Notes: generated from the letters alone by a model not told the origin. Shown: positions 9,500 to 19,584, numbered from the stretch's first letter. The stretch: 64,000 bases of DNA from Spirochaetaceae bacterium (GCA_002730875.1 PCBI01000018.1:216737-280736); one strand, 5' to 3'. Numbers and translations: made by a program.

Positions 9500-11004
9500 T
9501 ACTGCCCTCCCCGGGAGATCATGGGTGTGTTTTTCTCCAGCCATCGATCGGACATAGCGGAGAAATACCCTCCATTAAGAAGTAGAATATAGAGTCGCCG
9601 GGCAAAAGGAGAGCCGGACTGCAATGTTCTGGTAAGCAGTAGCCCCAGCAGGAACAGACCAACAGATGCAAAGGCCGTAATGGCAAATGGAGAATCAAGG
9701 TCCGGCCGTCGCAGAGCAGGAGTCAGTCCTTCCAGGTATTGTCCCAGATAGAATTCTACAACGCCGTAGAGCGCCAGAGCAGCCGCCATCAATACCAGTA
9801 TTACGGACCATACTCGAAATCGGGAATAGTCATCGACCAGGCTCCTACCCGAATTCTGAACCAGTCCCATCCACAGGACCGTTGCATAAATAAAAAGCGA
9901 GAAATACTCACCGGACTTAAATTCCACGGCCCCGTAAACCAGGGCGGCGGAACCAAGAACGGCTAAAAGCAGACCGAAAAACGAAAGCGGAACCAGCTTG
10001 AAGCCAGTCTTTCGCGCCTCTTCCACCAGTCCGCCAGTAGATAGAAAAGCATGGGCCTTATAGAAACTATGCGCGAATATGTGGAACAGAGCAATACTGT
10101 AAGCGCCCAGGCCGCAGGCAAAAAGCATCATGCCCATCTGGCTGATTGTGGAGTATCCAAGCTTTTTCTTAATGTTGCTCTGCGTGATCATGGACAGGGC
10201 CCCATAGACTGACGTTACCGATCCAGCCAGTATCAGCATTACCGGTCCCCCGTGGACTTCCTGTAGAAGCGGACTCAGGCGAATCATAAGAAATCCACCA
10301 GCATTAATAATACCCGCATGCATGAGGGCAGATACCGGCGTCGGAGTGGCCATGGTATCCGGAAGCCAGAAGTGGAAAGGAAACTGCGCAGACTTGATAA
10401 GAGCTCCTACGACAAATAAGATGACAGTAAGCTCCATAACCAGAGAAGTTTGCCTGTAGTCCGGCCAGCTTTCGTAAAGCGCAAAGATTCGTTCGAACTC
10501 CAGGGTACCGAAGGTGCGATACACCAGGGCAATACCCGCAATGAGTACCAGATCCCCGAAGCGGCTGATGATGGCTTTCTTTCGCGCCGCATTCACCGCC
10601 TCGGGACGATCCGGATAATACATCAGTAAACGGTGCAACCCAAAGCTGGTTAGGAGCCAGGCCCCAAAGAGCATTAGCAGATTGCTGGACAGAACAAAGA
10701 AACAAACGGCCACAACGGTAAGCAGCAGATTCCGGTAGAAGAACCACTGTCGCTGCTCTCCATCCAGATAGCGGATAGCAAACCGGGCTATGGCGGCTGA
10801 CAGAAGAGCAATCATTATAAATAGGATAGTAGAAAGCGCATCCAGCCGGAGAGATATTGCGACGCTGAATTTCAGGACAGTGAACTTGAGAACGGGTAAG
10901 GTAGTAGGGCCCTGGATGAGGACCCAGAGGCAGGATAACAGAGCCACCCCGGCCAGAGCCCAGAGAAATCCATGAACTACTCGAATACTAATATATCTGC
11001 GCAT
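9499..11004 (-). CDS. dabB: Inorganic carbon transporter membrane subunit DabB (NuoL/MrpA-like)
   Basis: 501 residues, about 14 membrane segments, of the proton-conducting NuoL/NuoM/Mrp superfamily. The conserved core LIKSAQFPFHFWLPDTMATPTPVSALMHAG carries the channel Lys and the HFWLPDAM-type signature, and IFAHSFYKAHAFLSTG carries the later His/Lys pair. It is shorter than complex I NuoL (about 610 aa) and lacks the long lateral helix, as expected for DabB. AGGCAGGA precedes the ATG. Its coupling to dabA distinguishes it from a respiratory or Mrp subunit. Confidence 0.9.
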   Translation of the reverse strand: MRRYISIRVVHGFLWALAGVALLSCLWVLIQGPTTLPVLKFTVLKFSVAISLRLDALSTILFIMIALLSAAIARFAIRYLDGEQRQWFFYRNLLLTVVAVCFFVLSSNLLMLFGAWLLTSFGLHRLLMYYPDRPEAVNAARKKAIISRFGDLVLIAGIALVYRTFGTLEFERIFALYESWPDYRQTSLVMELTVILFVVGALIKSAQFPFHFWLPDTMATPTPVSALMHAGIINAGGFLMIRLSPLLQEVHGGPVMLILAGSVTSVYGALSMITQSNIKKKLGYSTISQMGMMLFACGLGAYSIALFHIFAHSFYKAHAFLSTGGLVEEARKTGFKLVPLSFFGLLLAVLGSAALVYGAVEFKSGEYFSLFIYATVLWMGLVQNSGRSLVDDYSRFRVWSVILVLMAAALALYGVVEFYLGQYLEGLTPALRRPDLDSPFAITAFASVGLFLLGLLLTRTLQSGSPFARRLYILLLNGGYFSAMSDRWLEKNTPMISRGGQ

Positions 11005-11158
11005 AAATCCTGCCTGTCTCCGTCATAAACAAAACTTTACCGGAATAGTATTTCGCCAACCAGAAAACCTGGTTAATGGCCAGAGTTTCCGTGTACGGGA
11101 CGTTGGCAAGGAGGGAAGCGGCCCACGGTTCCCCGGGAACCCGACGCAGAAGCCCGAT

Positions 11159-11956
11159 TTAGCGCACCAGAGGATGGTTCGGCAACTGCTGCCCAAAACG
11201 GCAGTAGAAATGCTCGATGGCCTGCTTTCTAATAGTCCAGTGTCCCCGGCTTACAATCACAACTATCTTAAGACGGTCCTTTTGCCTGGCCCCGCCCACA
11301 AACCATACAGTCCTATCCCAGGCCCCGGTTTTTCCATAGAGATGCAGGTCCGGATAGAGGTCCCGGTCAGCAGAGCTGCGTGGCCATTCAATCAGCGGTA
11401 ACAACTCCCTGGCTCCGGACTTATCCAGATTCAGAATAGAGTCCATGAATTCCAGCTGATGAGCCGGCGTAGTGGTGGCCTCGCCCGCATGAACAATGGC
11501 TTTCAACTCCCCGGGCCAGGACTCTTTCACTGCATCCGGCAGAAAACCCAGAGCATCCATGCGGTCCCGAAAGAATGGAATGCCTCGCTGCCGGGCCAGG
11601 GAAATGAAGTAATCATTGCTGGAATAGAGCAACGCTTCCGACAGCGAAGCGGAGCGCGGCGTGCCTTCGATATAGGGGTCCGAAATGGTTAGCTGCGTAT
11701 CGGAATCGAATCCGTCCGCCAGCAATATCAAGGCCAGCGCCAGCTTGGTGGTGGAAGCGGGGTTTAAACGGGCATTCTCCAGTTCGAGATTGCCCTGCCG
11801 ACTCACCTGATCCCCGTCCTTTTCCAACACCAGGAACCCTTCGGGCAGAGGACCGCATTGCGAGGCAGGGAAAGCCACTGCAGCCGAATCACAACCTATC
11901 CAGAGAAATAGGCTCAGGCAGCAGGGCAGGACCACGGCGTGAAAGGGGGACTGCAT
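11159..11956 (-). CDS. Penicillin-binding-like / class D beta-lactamase-fold lipoprotein
   Basis: 265 residues from ATG 11956. The N-terminus is a signal sequence ending LSLFLWIGC, a plausible spirochaetal lipobox. All three active-site motifs of serine penicillin-recognising enzymes are present in order: STTK (nucleophile Ser) near residue 57, SSN near 105 and KTG near 208. The domain is short and ends soon after KTG (WFVGG strand), so it could be a DD-peptidase, an endopeptidase or a beta-lactamase-like protein. The open frame continues to 12172, but that part overlaps the divergent phosphatase gene. Confidence 0.78.
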   Translation of the reverse strand: MQSPFHAVVLPCCLSLFLWIGCDSAAVAFPASQCGPLPEGFLVLEKDGDQVSRQGNLELENARLNPASTTKLALALILLADGFDSDTQLTISDPYIEGTPRSASLSEALLYSSNDYFISLARQRGIPFFRDRMDALGFLPDAVKESWPGELKAIVHAGEATTTPAHQLEFMDSILNLDKSGARELLPLIEWPRSSADRDLYPDLHLYGKTGAWDRTVWFVGGARQKDRLKIVVIVSRGHWTIRKQAIEHFYCRFGQQLPNHPLVR

Positions 11957-12023
11957 CCGAAAGGTTGTACTTCCCTTTAAGGTTGACCGGCCCGGCGGCC
12001 TCTTGCAGGGTCGAGGAGCACCG

Positions 12024-15000
12024 ATGGACTGGTCTTTTCTACAAATAAACTTCCACGCCATAAGCTCCAGCACTGCGGCCGCGTTCACACTGTTTGCAAG
12101 CCTTTTCTTTCTGGTTTCCATCCCCCGGCGGTCTGCGGCCACCGTGCACCTGGGCCTGGGATTGCTGTTCATCGGGATCGCAAATGTAGCCTATGTAATC
12201 ACATCCTCGGTGTACCACCCCGCGGCTGCCTTTCACAGATACTTCACTGTTTCCTTTGTTCCCCTGGCGGCCCTCCATTTCGGACATTTCTTCTGGAACT
12301 TTCCCAATAACCCGAACAAAAACGTTTCCCGGATCGTTCTGGTGATACAGTGGACTGTAACCGTAGCGCTTACCGTTCTCTTTATCGAGACTACTTTGCG
12401 GGGAGATCGCTGGTTTCGGTTCTCGGCGCATTACTGGGATTTCGCCGAGTGGGAGTTGAGCTCCTACATCGCCAATCTAATCGCTCTGTTCGTGCTGATG
12501 GTGCCGGCCATTGCCGTCTGGAAGATGGTGCGAAATGAGCGAGGTTTGCGCTGGACGATATTCTGGATGATGCTGGCCTTTCTTGCCGGCACATTGATTC
12601 CGGCCATCGCGAACAAACTGAGTCATGCAGGACGGATGAGCCGCGGCAACTTCCAGGTGCTCTACAATTTGATGACCATCCTGGGATTCTTTGCACTTAT
12701 TGTTATCTATATCAACAAAACCCTGGATCGCACGACGTTTCTGGCCAAAGTAGTGGGCATTAGCCTGGTGACCATCCTGGTAATCTTCCAGTGGCTGAGC
12801 TATGCCTCATACCTTCAGGCAGAGAGCGCCTACAACCGTCTCAGAAACAAGGATATGCGGCTGGCCATGGTTGCAGACAACAAGTCGCCGGACTTGCTCT
12901 ATTTACTGCGATACGATCGCGACAGGGGCAGCTCTTTTGAATACCATCGTCGCGCTCCGGTACTCCCGGAGGAGTCCGGTCGAATGTTTGCAGTCATTAT
13001 GGCCTATCATTCGGCGCTGCAGGGCGATGCAGCGAATTTAAAGCAACTGGAGTCGCCTTACGTTAAAGGTTACAGCGTCTTCTTTAAAGGTTTGTCCGGC
13101 GAGTCCGGGCCAGGCGAACTCAAGCAGAAATTCAACGAACTCCAAAAACAGATGCGAATTCGCCGGATTCAGATTCGCATGATCCCGGATCGCACGCTGG
13201 ATGAGAAACTCACGGAAAACCTCCGGACCTGGGCGAATACAGACTCGCCGCTGCAGTCCTTTGATCAAGTCGCCTGGCAAGCCTGGAAAGACTCCATTCG
13301 CAACAATCCGGAAAGCCCCGCTCAGAAAAAAGAGGCTCTCTTCAAGTTCTATCTCCAGGTGCATCCGGATGGCCAGCGCTATTACCGTAGCCATCCGGAA
13401 TATGGTCATGTAGTGTGCTTTGCTCTACCGGGGCCCGAGCCCGGTCAGTATTACGAAGCTGGTTACTCTTACCAGGAATTTCGGCAGGAACAGATGAAGG
13501 TTGCGCTGGCCGAAATGTGGATGCTCATTGGATGTCTGCTCATTGTACTCATTGGATTCCGTCTATTCTTCAAACAGACATTGATCGATCCCCTTCAGGC
13601 ACTACTTCAGGGGGTGCAGAAGATCAATACCGGAGATCTGAACATTCGACTCCCCGTCCAGGTCCAGGACGAGATCGGCTTTCTCACAGGCTCGTTCAAT
13701 CGCATGGTAACGTCCATCCGGCGAGCCCGGGGCCAGCTACAGGACTATGCCACCACCCTGGAAGACCGAGTGCAGGCGCGAACCCTGGAACTTCAGGACA
13801 CAGTAAAGCGAATCCAGGATCTCAAAACCAGACAGGACGGTGATTTCTTTTTAACCAGCCTGCTCATTCATCCGCTCACATCAAACCAGGTGAGTAGTCC
13901 GAGCATCAACATAGACATGCTTCTGCATCAGAAAAAGCGATTCTCCTTTCGCCGCTGGGAAGGCGAGATTGGCGGCGACTTCTGTAGCGCGCACACCATA
14001 CAACTGCGCGGTCATAGCTACATCGTTTTTCTCAATGGCGACGCCATGGGGAAATCCCTGCAGGGCGCGGCCGGCGCTCTTATCCTGGGCAGCGTCTTTG
14101 AATCCATCATCCAACGCACAGAATTGAGTAGCGAGATACAGACTTTGTATCCGGAAATGTGGCTGCGGGATGCCTACCTGGAGTTGCAGAAGATCTTTTG
14201 TACCTTTGACGGTTACATGATGGCCTCCATGGTGCTGGGCGTTGTAGAAGAACACAGCGGTTTGATGTACTATTTAAACGCCGAGCACCCGTGGCCGGTA
14301 CTTTACAGAGACGGACAGGCCAGCTTTCCGGTCATCGAACAGGAAAAAATCATCCACAAGCTGGGAATTCCGGGGGCCGAAAGAAATCTGCGCATCTATA
14401 CGATTCAATTGAGGCCCGAGGATGCTTTCATCTCAGGAAGCGACGGTCGCGACGATCTGATCATCGGCACCGATGCGGAAGGAAACAGAATCTACAACAT
14501 GGACGAGTCCGCCTTTCTGGAAGTAGTAGAACAAAGCAAAGGATCGCTGCAGGAAATTCAGCAGAACCTGGCGAACCGGGGACAGATTTCAGACGACCTT
14601 TCGCTGTTAAAGCTTGAGTTTCGAGGCGGGCTGCCTCTGCCGAATCTGGAACTGTCCGCAGCAGAAAAACAGCTCAAGAAGGACGATCCCGACGCCTACC
14701 AGGAATTGCTGGAGGACAAACTCTATCAGCATACGAAAGAGAACATCAGTGCGCCGGTTCAATTGCATCGTGAGCTATTTGAGATCGCTTTTCGCAAACA
14801 GGATTACGAAAAGGCGGCCCGTTTGTCCGCACAGTGGTCTTTGCATCAGAGCACCCGGTATCTTTATCTGGCGTCCTACGCATTAAAACGGGCGGATCGT
14901 ATCGAAGAGGCCAGGATTCAGGGCGAACGGGTTCTGCTGCGGGATCCGGATCATGCCAACAATCTGGTGAACCTGGCGGATATATACAGAATGCTGGGCT

Positions 15001-15113
15001 ACGTGGAAAAGGCCGAACACTGCATCGAAAGGGCCCTGCAGCTTCGACCAGGACACAAAAGCGCCGAGCTCATTCAAAGCGCTCTCGTAGAGCTACGCAG
15101 CGAACTCGAATAG
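12024..15113 (+). CDS. 7TM-HAMP-SpoIIE phosphatase with C-terminal TPR
   Basis: 1029 residues from ATG 12024, preceded by GAGGAGC; an earlier in-frame start at 12003 lacks such a site. Order: N-terminal 7TM sensor (about 1-245), another TM and an extracytoplasmic stretch, a TM helix near 495, HAMP (about 513-565), a coiled coil, and a PP2C/SpoIIE serine phosphatase (about 635-865). Metal-binding blocks are GGDFC, NGDAMGKSLQGAAG, GRDDLI and DDLSLL. TPR-like helices follow (about 910-1029). It probably dephosphorylates an anti-sigma-factor antagonist or similar switch in response to an envelope signal; the partner is not in the window. Confidence 0.9.
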   Translation: MDWSFLQINFHAISSSTAAAFTLFASLFFLVSIPRRSAATVHLGLGLLFIGIANVAYVITSSVYHPAAAFHRYFTVSFVPLAALHFGHFFWNFPNNPNKNVSRIVLVIQWTVTVALTVLFIETTLRGDRWFRFSAHYWDFAEWELSSYIANLIALFVLMVPAIAVWKMVRNERGLRWTIFWMMLAFLAGTLIPAIANKLSHAGRMSRGNFQVLYNLMTILGFFALIVIYINKTLDRTTFLAKVVGISLVTILVIFQWLSYASYLQAESAYNRLRNKDMRLAMVADNKSPDLLYLLRYDRDRGSSFEYHRRAPVLPEESGRMFAVIMAYHSALQGDAANLKQLESPYVKGYSVFFKGLSGESGPGELKQKFNELQKQMRIRRIQIRMIPDRTLDEKLTENLRTWANTDSPLQSFDQVAWQAWKDSIRNNPESPAQKKEALFKFYLQVHPDGQRYYRSHPEYGHVVCFALPGPEPGQYYEAGYSYQEFRQEQMKVALAEMWMLIGCLLIVLIGFRLFFKQTLIDPLQALLQGVQKINTGDLNIRLPVQVQDEIGFLTGSFNRMVTSIRRARGQLQDYATTLEDRVQARTLELQDTVKRIQDLKTRQDGDFFLTSLLIHPLTSNQVSSPSINIDMLLHQKKRFSFRRWEGEIGGDFCSAHTIQLRGHSYIVFLNGDAMGKSLQGAAGALILGSVFESIIQRTELSSEIQTLYPEMWLRDAYLELQKIFCTFDGYMMASMVLGVVEEHSGLMYYLNAEHPWPVLYRDGQASFPVIEQEKIIHKLGIPGAERNLRIYTIQLRPEDAFISGSDGRDDLIIGTDAEGNRIYNMDESAFLEVVEQSKGSLQEIQQNLANRGQISDDLSLLKLEFRGGLPLPNLELSAAEKQLKKDDPDAYQELLEDKLYQHTKENISAPVQLHRELFEIAFRKQDYEKAARLSAQWSLHQSTRYLYLASYALKRADRIEEARIQGERVLLRDPDHANNLVNLADIYRMLGYVEKAEHCIERALQLRPGHKSAELIQSALVELRSELE

Positions 15114-15245
15114 ATCCGGACGGTCTAACTGAACAGAGCGCCGCCATCCGGCCTGACGAGATCATGGGTCTTGAATCTAGCGCAATCTGGCAGAATCTCC
15201 GGATCTATTTGCGGATCCATTTCCGGAGCTATCGTCTGAGCAGCC

Positions 15246-15689
15246 TTATGCTTTGGATTCCAGATCGCGAATGCTCTGAATCTGTTTCAAATTCCAGTCA
15301 TCGGAACTGTACGGGGTTTCAAACCAGGATTGCAGAATCTCCCGGGCCAGAGGAAGAGACGTTTTTCGCATGCTCAAAGCCAGGACATTTGCATGATTCC
15401 ATACCCGGGCGCCTTTTGCGGTTTCCGCATCGCCGCAAAGCGCGGCACGAATACCTTTGACTTTGTTGGCTGCGATGGTTGCCCCGGTTCCGGTCCAGCA
15501 CATCACAATGCCTTCATCGAATTCGCCGCTCGCAACTCTGGCTACGGCATCGGAAGTGACCACCGGCCAATCCTTTTCCTCCCCCGGACCCGGCCCCACG
15601 TAGGTGCATTCGTGCCCGGCCTTCTCTACGGCCTGCTGAATGGCGGGTATCAGTTCTCCGTATTCGTCGCTGGAAAGTATAATCTTCAC
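15246..15689 (-). CDS. rpiB: Ribose-5-phosphate isomerase B family (RpiB/LacAB)
   Basis: 147 residues from GTG 15689, preceded by AAGGAAG; this is the usual family length. The N-terminal KIILSSDEYG, the catalytic-Cys loop MCWTGTGATIAANKVKGIRAALC and the HANVLALSMR block are the RpiB signature. It interconverts ribose-5-P and ribulose-5-P, or a related sugar phosphate. Where RpiB usually has GTGIG, this protein has GTGAT, and the start block reads SSDEYG where SSDHAG is usual. A LacAB-like or other sugar specificity is therefore possible. Confidence 0.85.
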   Translation of the reverse strand: MKIILSSDEYGELIPAIQQAVEKAGHECTYVGPGPGEEKDWPVVTSDAVARVASGEFDEGIVMCWTGTGATIAANKVKGIRAALCGDAETAKGARVWNHANVLALSMRKTSLPLAREILQSWFETPYSSDDWNLKQIQSIRDLESKA

Positions 15690-15917
15690 GGGTACTTCCT
15701 TAATCCAAAAACACTGAAAGTCAAGAGAGGATTGGCCCGACATTCCCAAAAAGCCAGGCCTTTGAATGGCGCTGGAAGTCGGCCCCATCCGTTCTCGAAA
15801 CAGACACAAATCCCGGCTGGAATGAAGTGGCCGTCACGAACGCCAATCCAACCCTATCGGCGCCACTTTGCTCATCGCTCAATGGACTGGAAATCTACGA
15901 ATCAACTCGATTAAATC

Positions 15918-15944
15918 GATTCGGTCAACTTGATCAGCCGAATC
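15918..15944 (-). terminator. Hairpin after the secreted hypothetical gene
   Basis: A 7-bp inverted repeat GATTCGG/CCGAATC with a 13-nt loop lies 17 nt past the stop of the minus-strand gene at 15961. There is no T run, so it may be a 3' stabilising hairpin or a Rho-type end. Confidence 0.3.
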
Positions 15945-15960
15945 AACTGCACCAGCTACA

Positions 15961-17076
15961 TCACCGGCCCTTCTTGCTAGCCAGCATCATGTTGGATGTT
16001 CCTTCGCGATAGTTGTAGCCTATGCCGTAGGGCAACGGTTCGCTGGCTTTCAGATAGGCCGAACGGAGATCAGCCTGATATCGTTTTCTAAAAAGTGGGA
16101 TGGGTCGGGTATACACTCCGTACAGCGTAATATCCCAGGTAGCCGGCGAAAAGTATCCGTAGGGAATGCCGGAGTCGGTTTGCAGTACATGCTTACTCTC
16201 TTCCAGAATCAGACCGCGAATGCGATTGAAGCTAGCGTAATGCATCAAATAGGATGCGGCTTTTAAATAGGTTACCAGACCGTTCTGCTTTTTTACGAAG
16301 TCATGCAGGCGTTTGTTTCGGGCATAGGCCGAATCCGACACATCCAGCGAGAAATAGATAACTTCCTGCGGAGCGGCATCTTTTGATTTGCGAAAGTATA
16401 CGCGAATGCCCGGCACCGGACCTTTGTACTGCGGCTGATTACCCGGCGCCGAAACGCCAATCAAGTTACCTTCTGCATCCAATTCCACATAGTCCACTTT
16501 TAGCACTTCATTGCCGGATCGGGCAATGAAAGAAAGGATTAGTGGAGCGGCGCCCATCCGGCTGCGAATCAAATCCACTTTCATATCGTTTGTGCGAAAA
16601 AACGACCACTCCAGCACAGCAAACAGGGATTTGCGAATCAAAGTAAGCATATCGGCTGTTTCTTTGCTGCTCATGGTAGTGAGATCAGGCATAACACCGG
16701 CCGGCTCCAGGCCAAAATGAATGTAGCGATTCGCATTGGGAAAAAAAGTAAAGGCATGCAGAAAGTCCGGACCGCCAAACGGATAGAACAGGGTCTCGGT
16801 GTCCTTTCTGGCCGCATCGAGCTCGCTGGCGGCCCATTTGCGCATGGGGTCCAGCCTTCTGGGTTCCAGTTCGGACCATCGGCTTTCGAAGAACTGTCGC
16901 TGCGCCTTGAAAGCGGCCAGGTTTCGGAGCGAAGGCGGTAAGGCTTCGTCCTCCACCGGCAGCCCGGAGATGTAACGCGCCACTGTATCCGGAGTGATAT
17001 TCGCCTCTTCGGCCTGCACCGTCGACGCCACTAATATAAGAAGAAATAGCGATGTAGCTGAAACTGTTCTGCGCAT
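15961..17076 (-). CDS. Secreted hypothetical protein, about 371 aa
   Basis: A signal peptide (TVSATSLFLLILVASTVQA) is followed by a soluble domain that I do not recognise. Notable stretches are FYPFGGPDFLHAFTFFPNANRYIHFGLEPAG near residue 100 and GYFSPATWDITLYGVYTRPI near 320. The first of these, a GGPDFL/FPxA pattern, reminds me of a large exported family of unknown function seen in several Gram-negatives. ATG 17076 (MRRTVS) is a better start than 17097. It stands alone on the minus strand, divergent from the next gene. Confidence 0.75.
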   Translation of the reverse strand: MRRTVSATSLFLLILVASTVQAEEANITPDTVARYISGLPVEDEALPPSLRNLAAFKAQRQFFESRWSELEPRRLDPMRKWAASELDAARKDTETLFYPFGGPDFLHAFTFFPNANRYIHFGLEPAGVMPDLTTMSSKETADMLTLIRKSLFAVLEWSFFRTNDMKVDLIRSRMGAAPLILSFIARSGNEVLKVDYVELDAEGNLIGVSAPGNQPQYKGPVPGIRVYFRKSKDAAPQEVIYFSLDVSDSAYARNKRLHDFVKKQNGLVTYLKAASYLMHYASFNRIRGLILEESKHVLQTDSGIPYGYFSPATWDITLYGVYTRPIPLFRKRYQADLRSAYLKASEPLPYGIGYNYREGTSNMMLASKKGR

Positions 17077-17169
17077 GACATGCTTTTGCTGCAGCAATCT
17101 GAGCCGTAAACCGTTTTCGGTGTCCTTTTTTCATTTCAGAAATTGAATGACCGGAGCTCTGCTGCCTGA

Positions 17170-18132
17170 GTGTATGCTTCTGTGCGACTGGCCTATTTTA
17201 TTCTGGGAGTTCTTCTACCCCTCTCAGCCTTCATGCTTCCTTTGATCCGGCCCATTTCGCCCACCGGACAGATTGCTCTATTCTTTGTTACTTCCGTTCT
17301 CGCAGGGTTGATTCCAGCTGTGGAGTCCATTCGGAAGCAAAGCCATTTCCGCATTACGGATCCATTTGCCCTTCTGGCGATTTTTGCGGGAGTGATCACC
17401 ATCATCTACTTTGTGGAGCCAGCCACCCTGGCCAGCGCCATGGAAGGGATGATACAGATTGATATACTGGAGTTTCGTAAGATCTATTGGCTGCAGGCCA
17501 TACCCTATGCTCTGGGAATCCACGCATTCGTTGATTTGGTCGTGACCATTGGTCTGGGAATCGGCGTGCGTAGAAGAAGATTCATTATTCGCAAAGCGGC
17601 CGCCCACGAAAACATGGCCCTGAGACTGAGCGAGGTCCGCGAAAAGGCCGGTAAGCCTTCCGGCTATTCGGAATTCTTCTACAAGAAACTCATGGGTAAG
17701 GCCATAGTATTCGTAGGAGAACGATTCGACATTATCCACTACGCAATCTCGGCGTTCACGCTTTCCCAGAACAATGCGGTCTACTTTTTCGATTTCCTGG
17801 ATGCGGAGGAAGACCAGAGCCACTGGCCACGAACCATCACAGCAGAACAGTTTCTACATAGCCTCTGGCAGACGCCGGTGTTTCAGGGTAAGAAGCTCTA
17901 TTACATTCAGCGAAACGGCGAAACAGACTTTACCGCTTTGATGAACTCCGACGAAATTCAACCGCTGGAGAAGAGCCAGGCTCAGGATATCGTAGAACAG
18001 CTGAATGCGCGATACCCGCTTCTGGAAACAAGTATACCCTCCGCCAAAGAGATCCCCAATGCCCTGGAAAGAAATGCGCGAGTACTGGAGCTGTTTCCGT
18101 CGCCGGCCATACGAGACCACGGCCAGATCTAG
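17170..18132 (+). CDS. Membrane protein of unknown function
   Basis: 320 residues from GTG 17170 (GTG 17182 also possible). The first 140 residues hold four hydrophobic segments (YFILGVLLPLSAFMLPL, IALFFVTSVLAGLIPA, FALLAIFAGVITIIYFV, AFVDLVVTIGLGIGV). A soluble C-terminal domain of about 180 residues follows, with AIVFVGERFDIIHYAISAFTL and NNAVYFFDFLDAEE. No catalytic motif. A cytoplasmic sensory or regulatory role is possible but unsupported. Confidence 0.75.
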   Translation: MYASVRLAYFILGVLLPLSAFMLPLIRPISPTGQIALFFVTSVLAGLIPAVESIRKQSHFRITDPFALLAIFAGVITIIYFVEPATLASAMEGMIQIDILEFRKIYWLQAIPYALGIHAFVDLVVTIGLGIGVRRRRFIIRKAAAHENMALRLSEVREKAGKPSGYSEFFYKKLMGKAIVFVGERFDIIHYAISAFTLSQNNAVYFFDFLDAEEDQSHWPRTITAEQFLHSLWQTPVFQGKKLYYIQRNGETDFTALMNSDEIQPLEKSQAQDIVEQLNARYPLLETSIPSAKEIPNALERNARVLELFPSPAIRDHGQI

Positions 18133-18269
18133 AATGCTTCAATCCCGTCTTCCGGCGACAGGCGCACTGAACCGGGCCTGATGCGATTTGCACGGAAAGC
18201 CCGACCGGCATTCCGACCTCATTCTTCAAACCGCCTGAGACGTAGCCGGGCCGGTCTTGGATTTGGAGC

Positions 18270-19016
18270 CTATCTTCTCAACCAGCCAGTTATACAATAG
18301 CGATCGGCATGACAGGGAAGCACCTCATGTTCGATTTCCGGCGCATGAAACACGACCAGCCTTCCCGCTACAGGCTCGATATCCAGAAAGCATTCCTGCC
18401 AGATCATGGTATCGTTTCCCGAAGATGGCAGAGTCTCCTGCATGGAGTCGGGCACTGCCGACGGATGGTTTTTTCCGGATGAAGGATTAGCCTTCCGGGG
18501 ATCCCAATAAATGCGAAGCTCGCCGCCTTTTGGGCGCTGCCAGTTCTGGTTTAGATAGAGGATGAAAGTGATGATTCGATTGTTTTTGCCTTTGAAGTTG
18601 TCCACGTGCCGACGATAAAAGCTTCCAGGCCTGTACACGGAATAGAACGCTTCCCACTCGTTCAGTCCCATGTAGAAGTTTCGGTTCAGAAGATTTTTTA
18701 GATCCTGCATTGTGTCGATGAAGGGGCGGGCCTTCATGGGCGGGTTTTCGGGCTCCAGCCATATGAGTTCGCTCTTTCGAATCTTACGCTGCACATCGGC
18801 AGAAGCGCCGACGCCCGCATCCTGGAACTGGCCTTGTCTCCTTCGCTCATCGAAATCCTGGATTAGTTCGGCGCATGCGGAGTCGCCCAGCATATCATCC
18901 AGTACAAAAAAACCCCGGGCTTCCAGAGATGCCAGAGAAGCCGACCAATCGGATAGTGCCGTCACAGGAGAAAGTAGCGAAAGCGCCCTAAAGCAGGTAA
19001 ATCCTTTTTCCGGCAA
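18270..19016 (-). CDS. 2-oxoglutarate/Fe(II) dioxygenase, prolyl 4-hydroxylase-like
   Basis: 248 residues if the TTG at 19016 is used; a GTG at 18965 would remove 17 poorly conserved residues. The double-stranded helix fold shows its iron ligands: His and Asp in YRRHVDNF, a distal His in EIEHEVLP, and the 2-oxoglutarate Arg in DRYCITGWLRR. The start block ARGFFVLDDML and the YSVYRPGSFYRRH region are typical of SM-20/PHD-type enzymes. These hydroxylate proteins or small molecules; the substrate is unknown. An insert (NPSSGKNHPSAVPDS) between strands is unusual and Ser/Pro rich. Confidence 0.85.
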   Translation of the reverse strand: MPEKGFTCFRALSLLSPVTALSDWSASLASLEARGFFVLDDMLGDSACAELIQDFDERRRQGQFQDAGVGASADVQRKIRKSELIWLEPENPPMKARPFIDTMQDLKNLLNRNFYMGLNEWEAFYSVYRPGSFYRRHVDNFKGKNNRIITFILYLNQNWQRPKGGELRIYWDPRKANPSSGKNHPSAVPDSMQETLPSSGNDTMIWQECFLDIEPVAGRLVVFHAPEIEHEVLPCHADRYCITGWLRR

Positions 19017-19068
19017 ACCCGCTCAAAATTGACCTTCCGCTCCGGGGGCGGAGTCCCGAAGGATGCAG

Positions 19069-19485
19069 TCACCCTTTCGGGCGCGTTTCGGACTGCATAA
19101 ATTTATGTCTTCGATACAGTTGCCGGGTAAGCAGAAACAGCGCAAAGGAGACAATAAAAACCAGTACCCAGATGACGAATGCCAGATCCAACCCCTCGGG
19201 AAAACCGGGAAAAAAATAGAAGACCGCAAAACCCAGGGCGCCGCCCAAAAGCCCGGCAGGCAGAGTATGCGCCATGGCATCGCGAATAGAGTCCTTCCGG
19301 GCCATTCGAAAACCATACCCCAGTCCGAAAAGCGCCGGCACGGCAATAAAGAGACCCAGGATATGAAAAGTCCAGTAGGGCGGACTTTCTGACCGAAGCA
19401 GAGAAAGCAGAAAGGAAGCGTGGATAAGGATCTCCGCAAGCAATAATCCTGCAATATAGAGGGCTGTCCAGCTGGTGGGTTTCAC
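19069..19485 (-). CDS. Small four-helix membrane protein
   Basis: 138 residues from GTG 19485 with four clear membrane helices ([79 protein letters not shown]) and a basic tail. Two overlapping minus-strand frames lack this regular pattern. It lies ahead of the dioxygenase gene on the same strand, 52 bp apart, and may be co-transcribed. No family recognised. Confidence 0.65.
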   Translation of the reverse strand: MKPTSWTALYIAGLLLAEILIHASFLLSLLRSESPPYWTFHILGLFIAVPALFGLGYGFRMARKDSIRDAMAHTLPAGLLGGALGFAVFYFFPGFPEGLDLAFVIWVLVFIVSFALFLLTRQLYRRHKFMQSETRPKG

Positions 19486-19584
19486 CGGTACTCAAAAAGC
19501 GATCCCAGGGCGGAACCGAAAGCGAAAAAGGATTTCAATTTCTACTTTTCTGCAGAAACGGAATCTGCAAAGTGGAGGCCTACC

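Noticed and set aside
9499..11004. Respiratory complex I NuoL or Mrp antiporter subunit
   Set aside because: It is too short, lacks the lateral helix, and is coupled to dabA with no other nuo or mrp gene nearby.
15930..15946. TTGAT-N7-ATCAA, resembling a DNR box
   Set aside because: Spacing is 7 and not 4, and it lies downstream of a convergent or terminating gene, not at a promoter.
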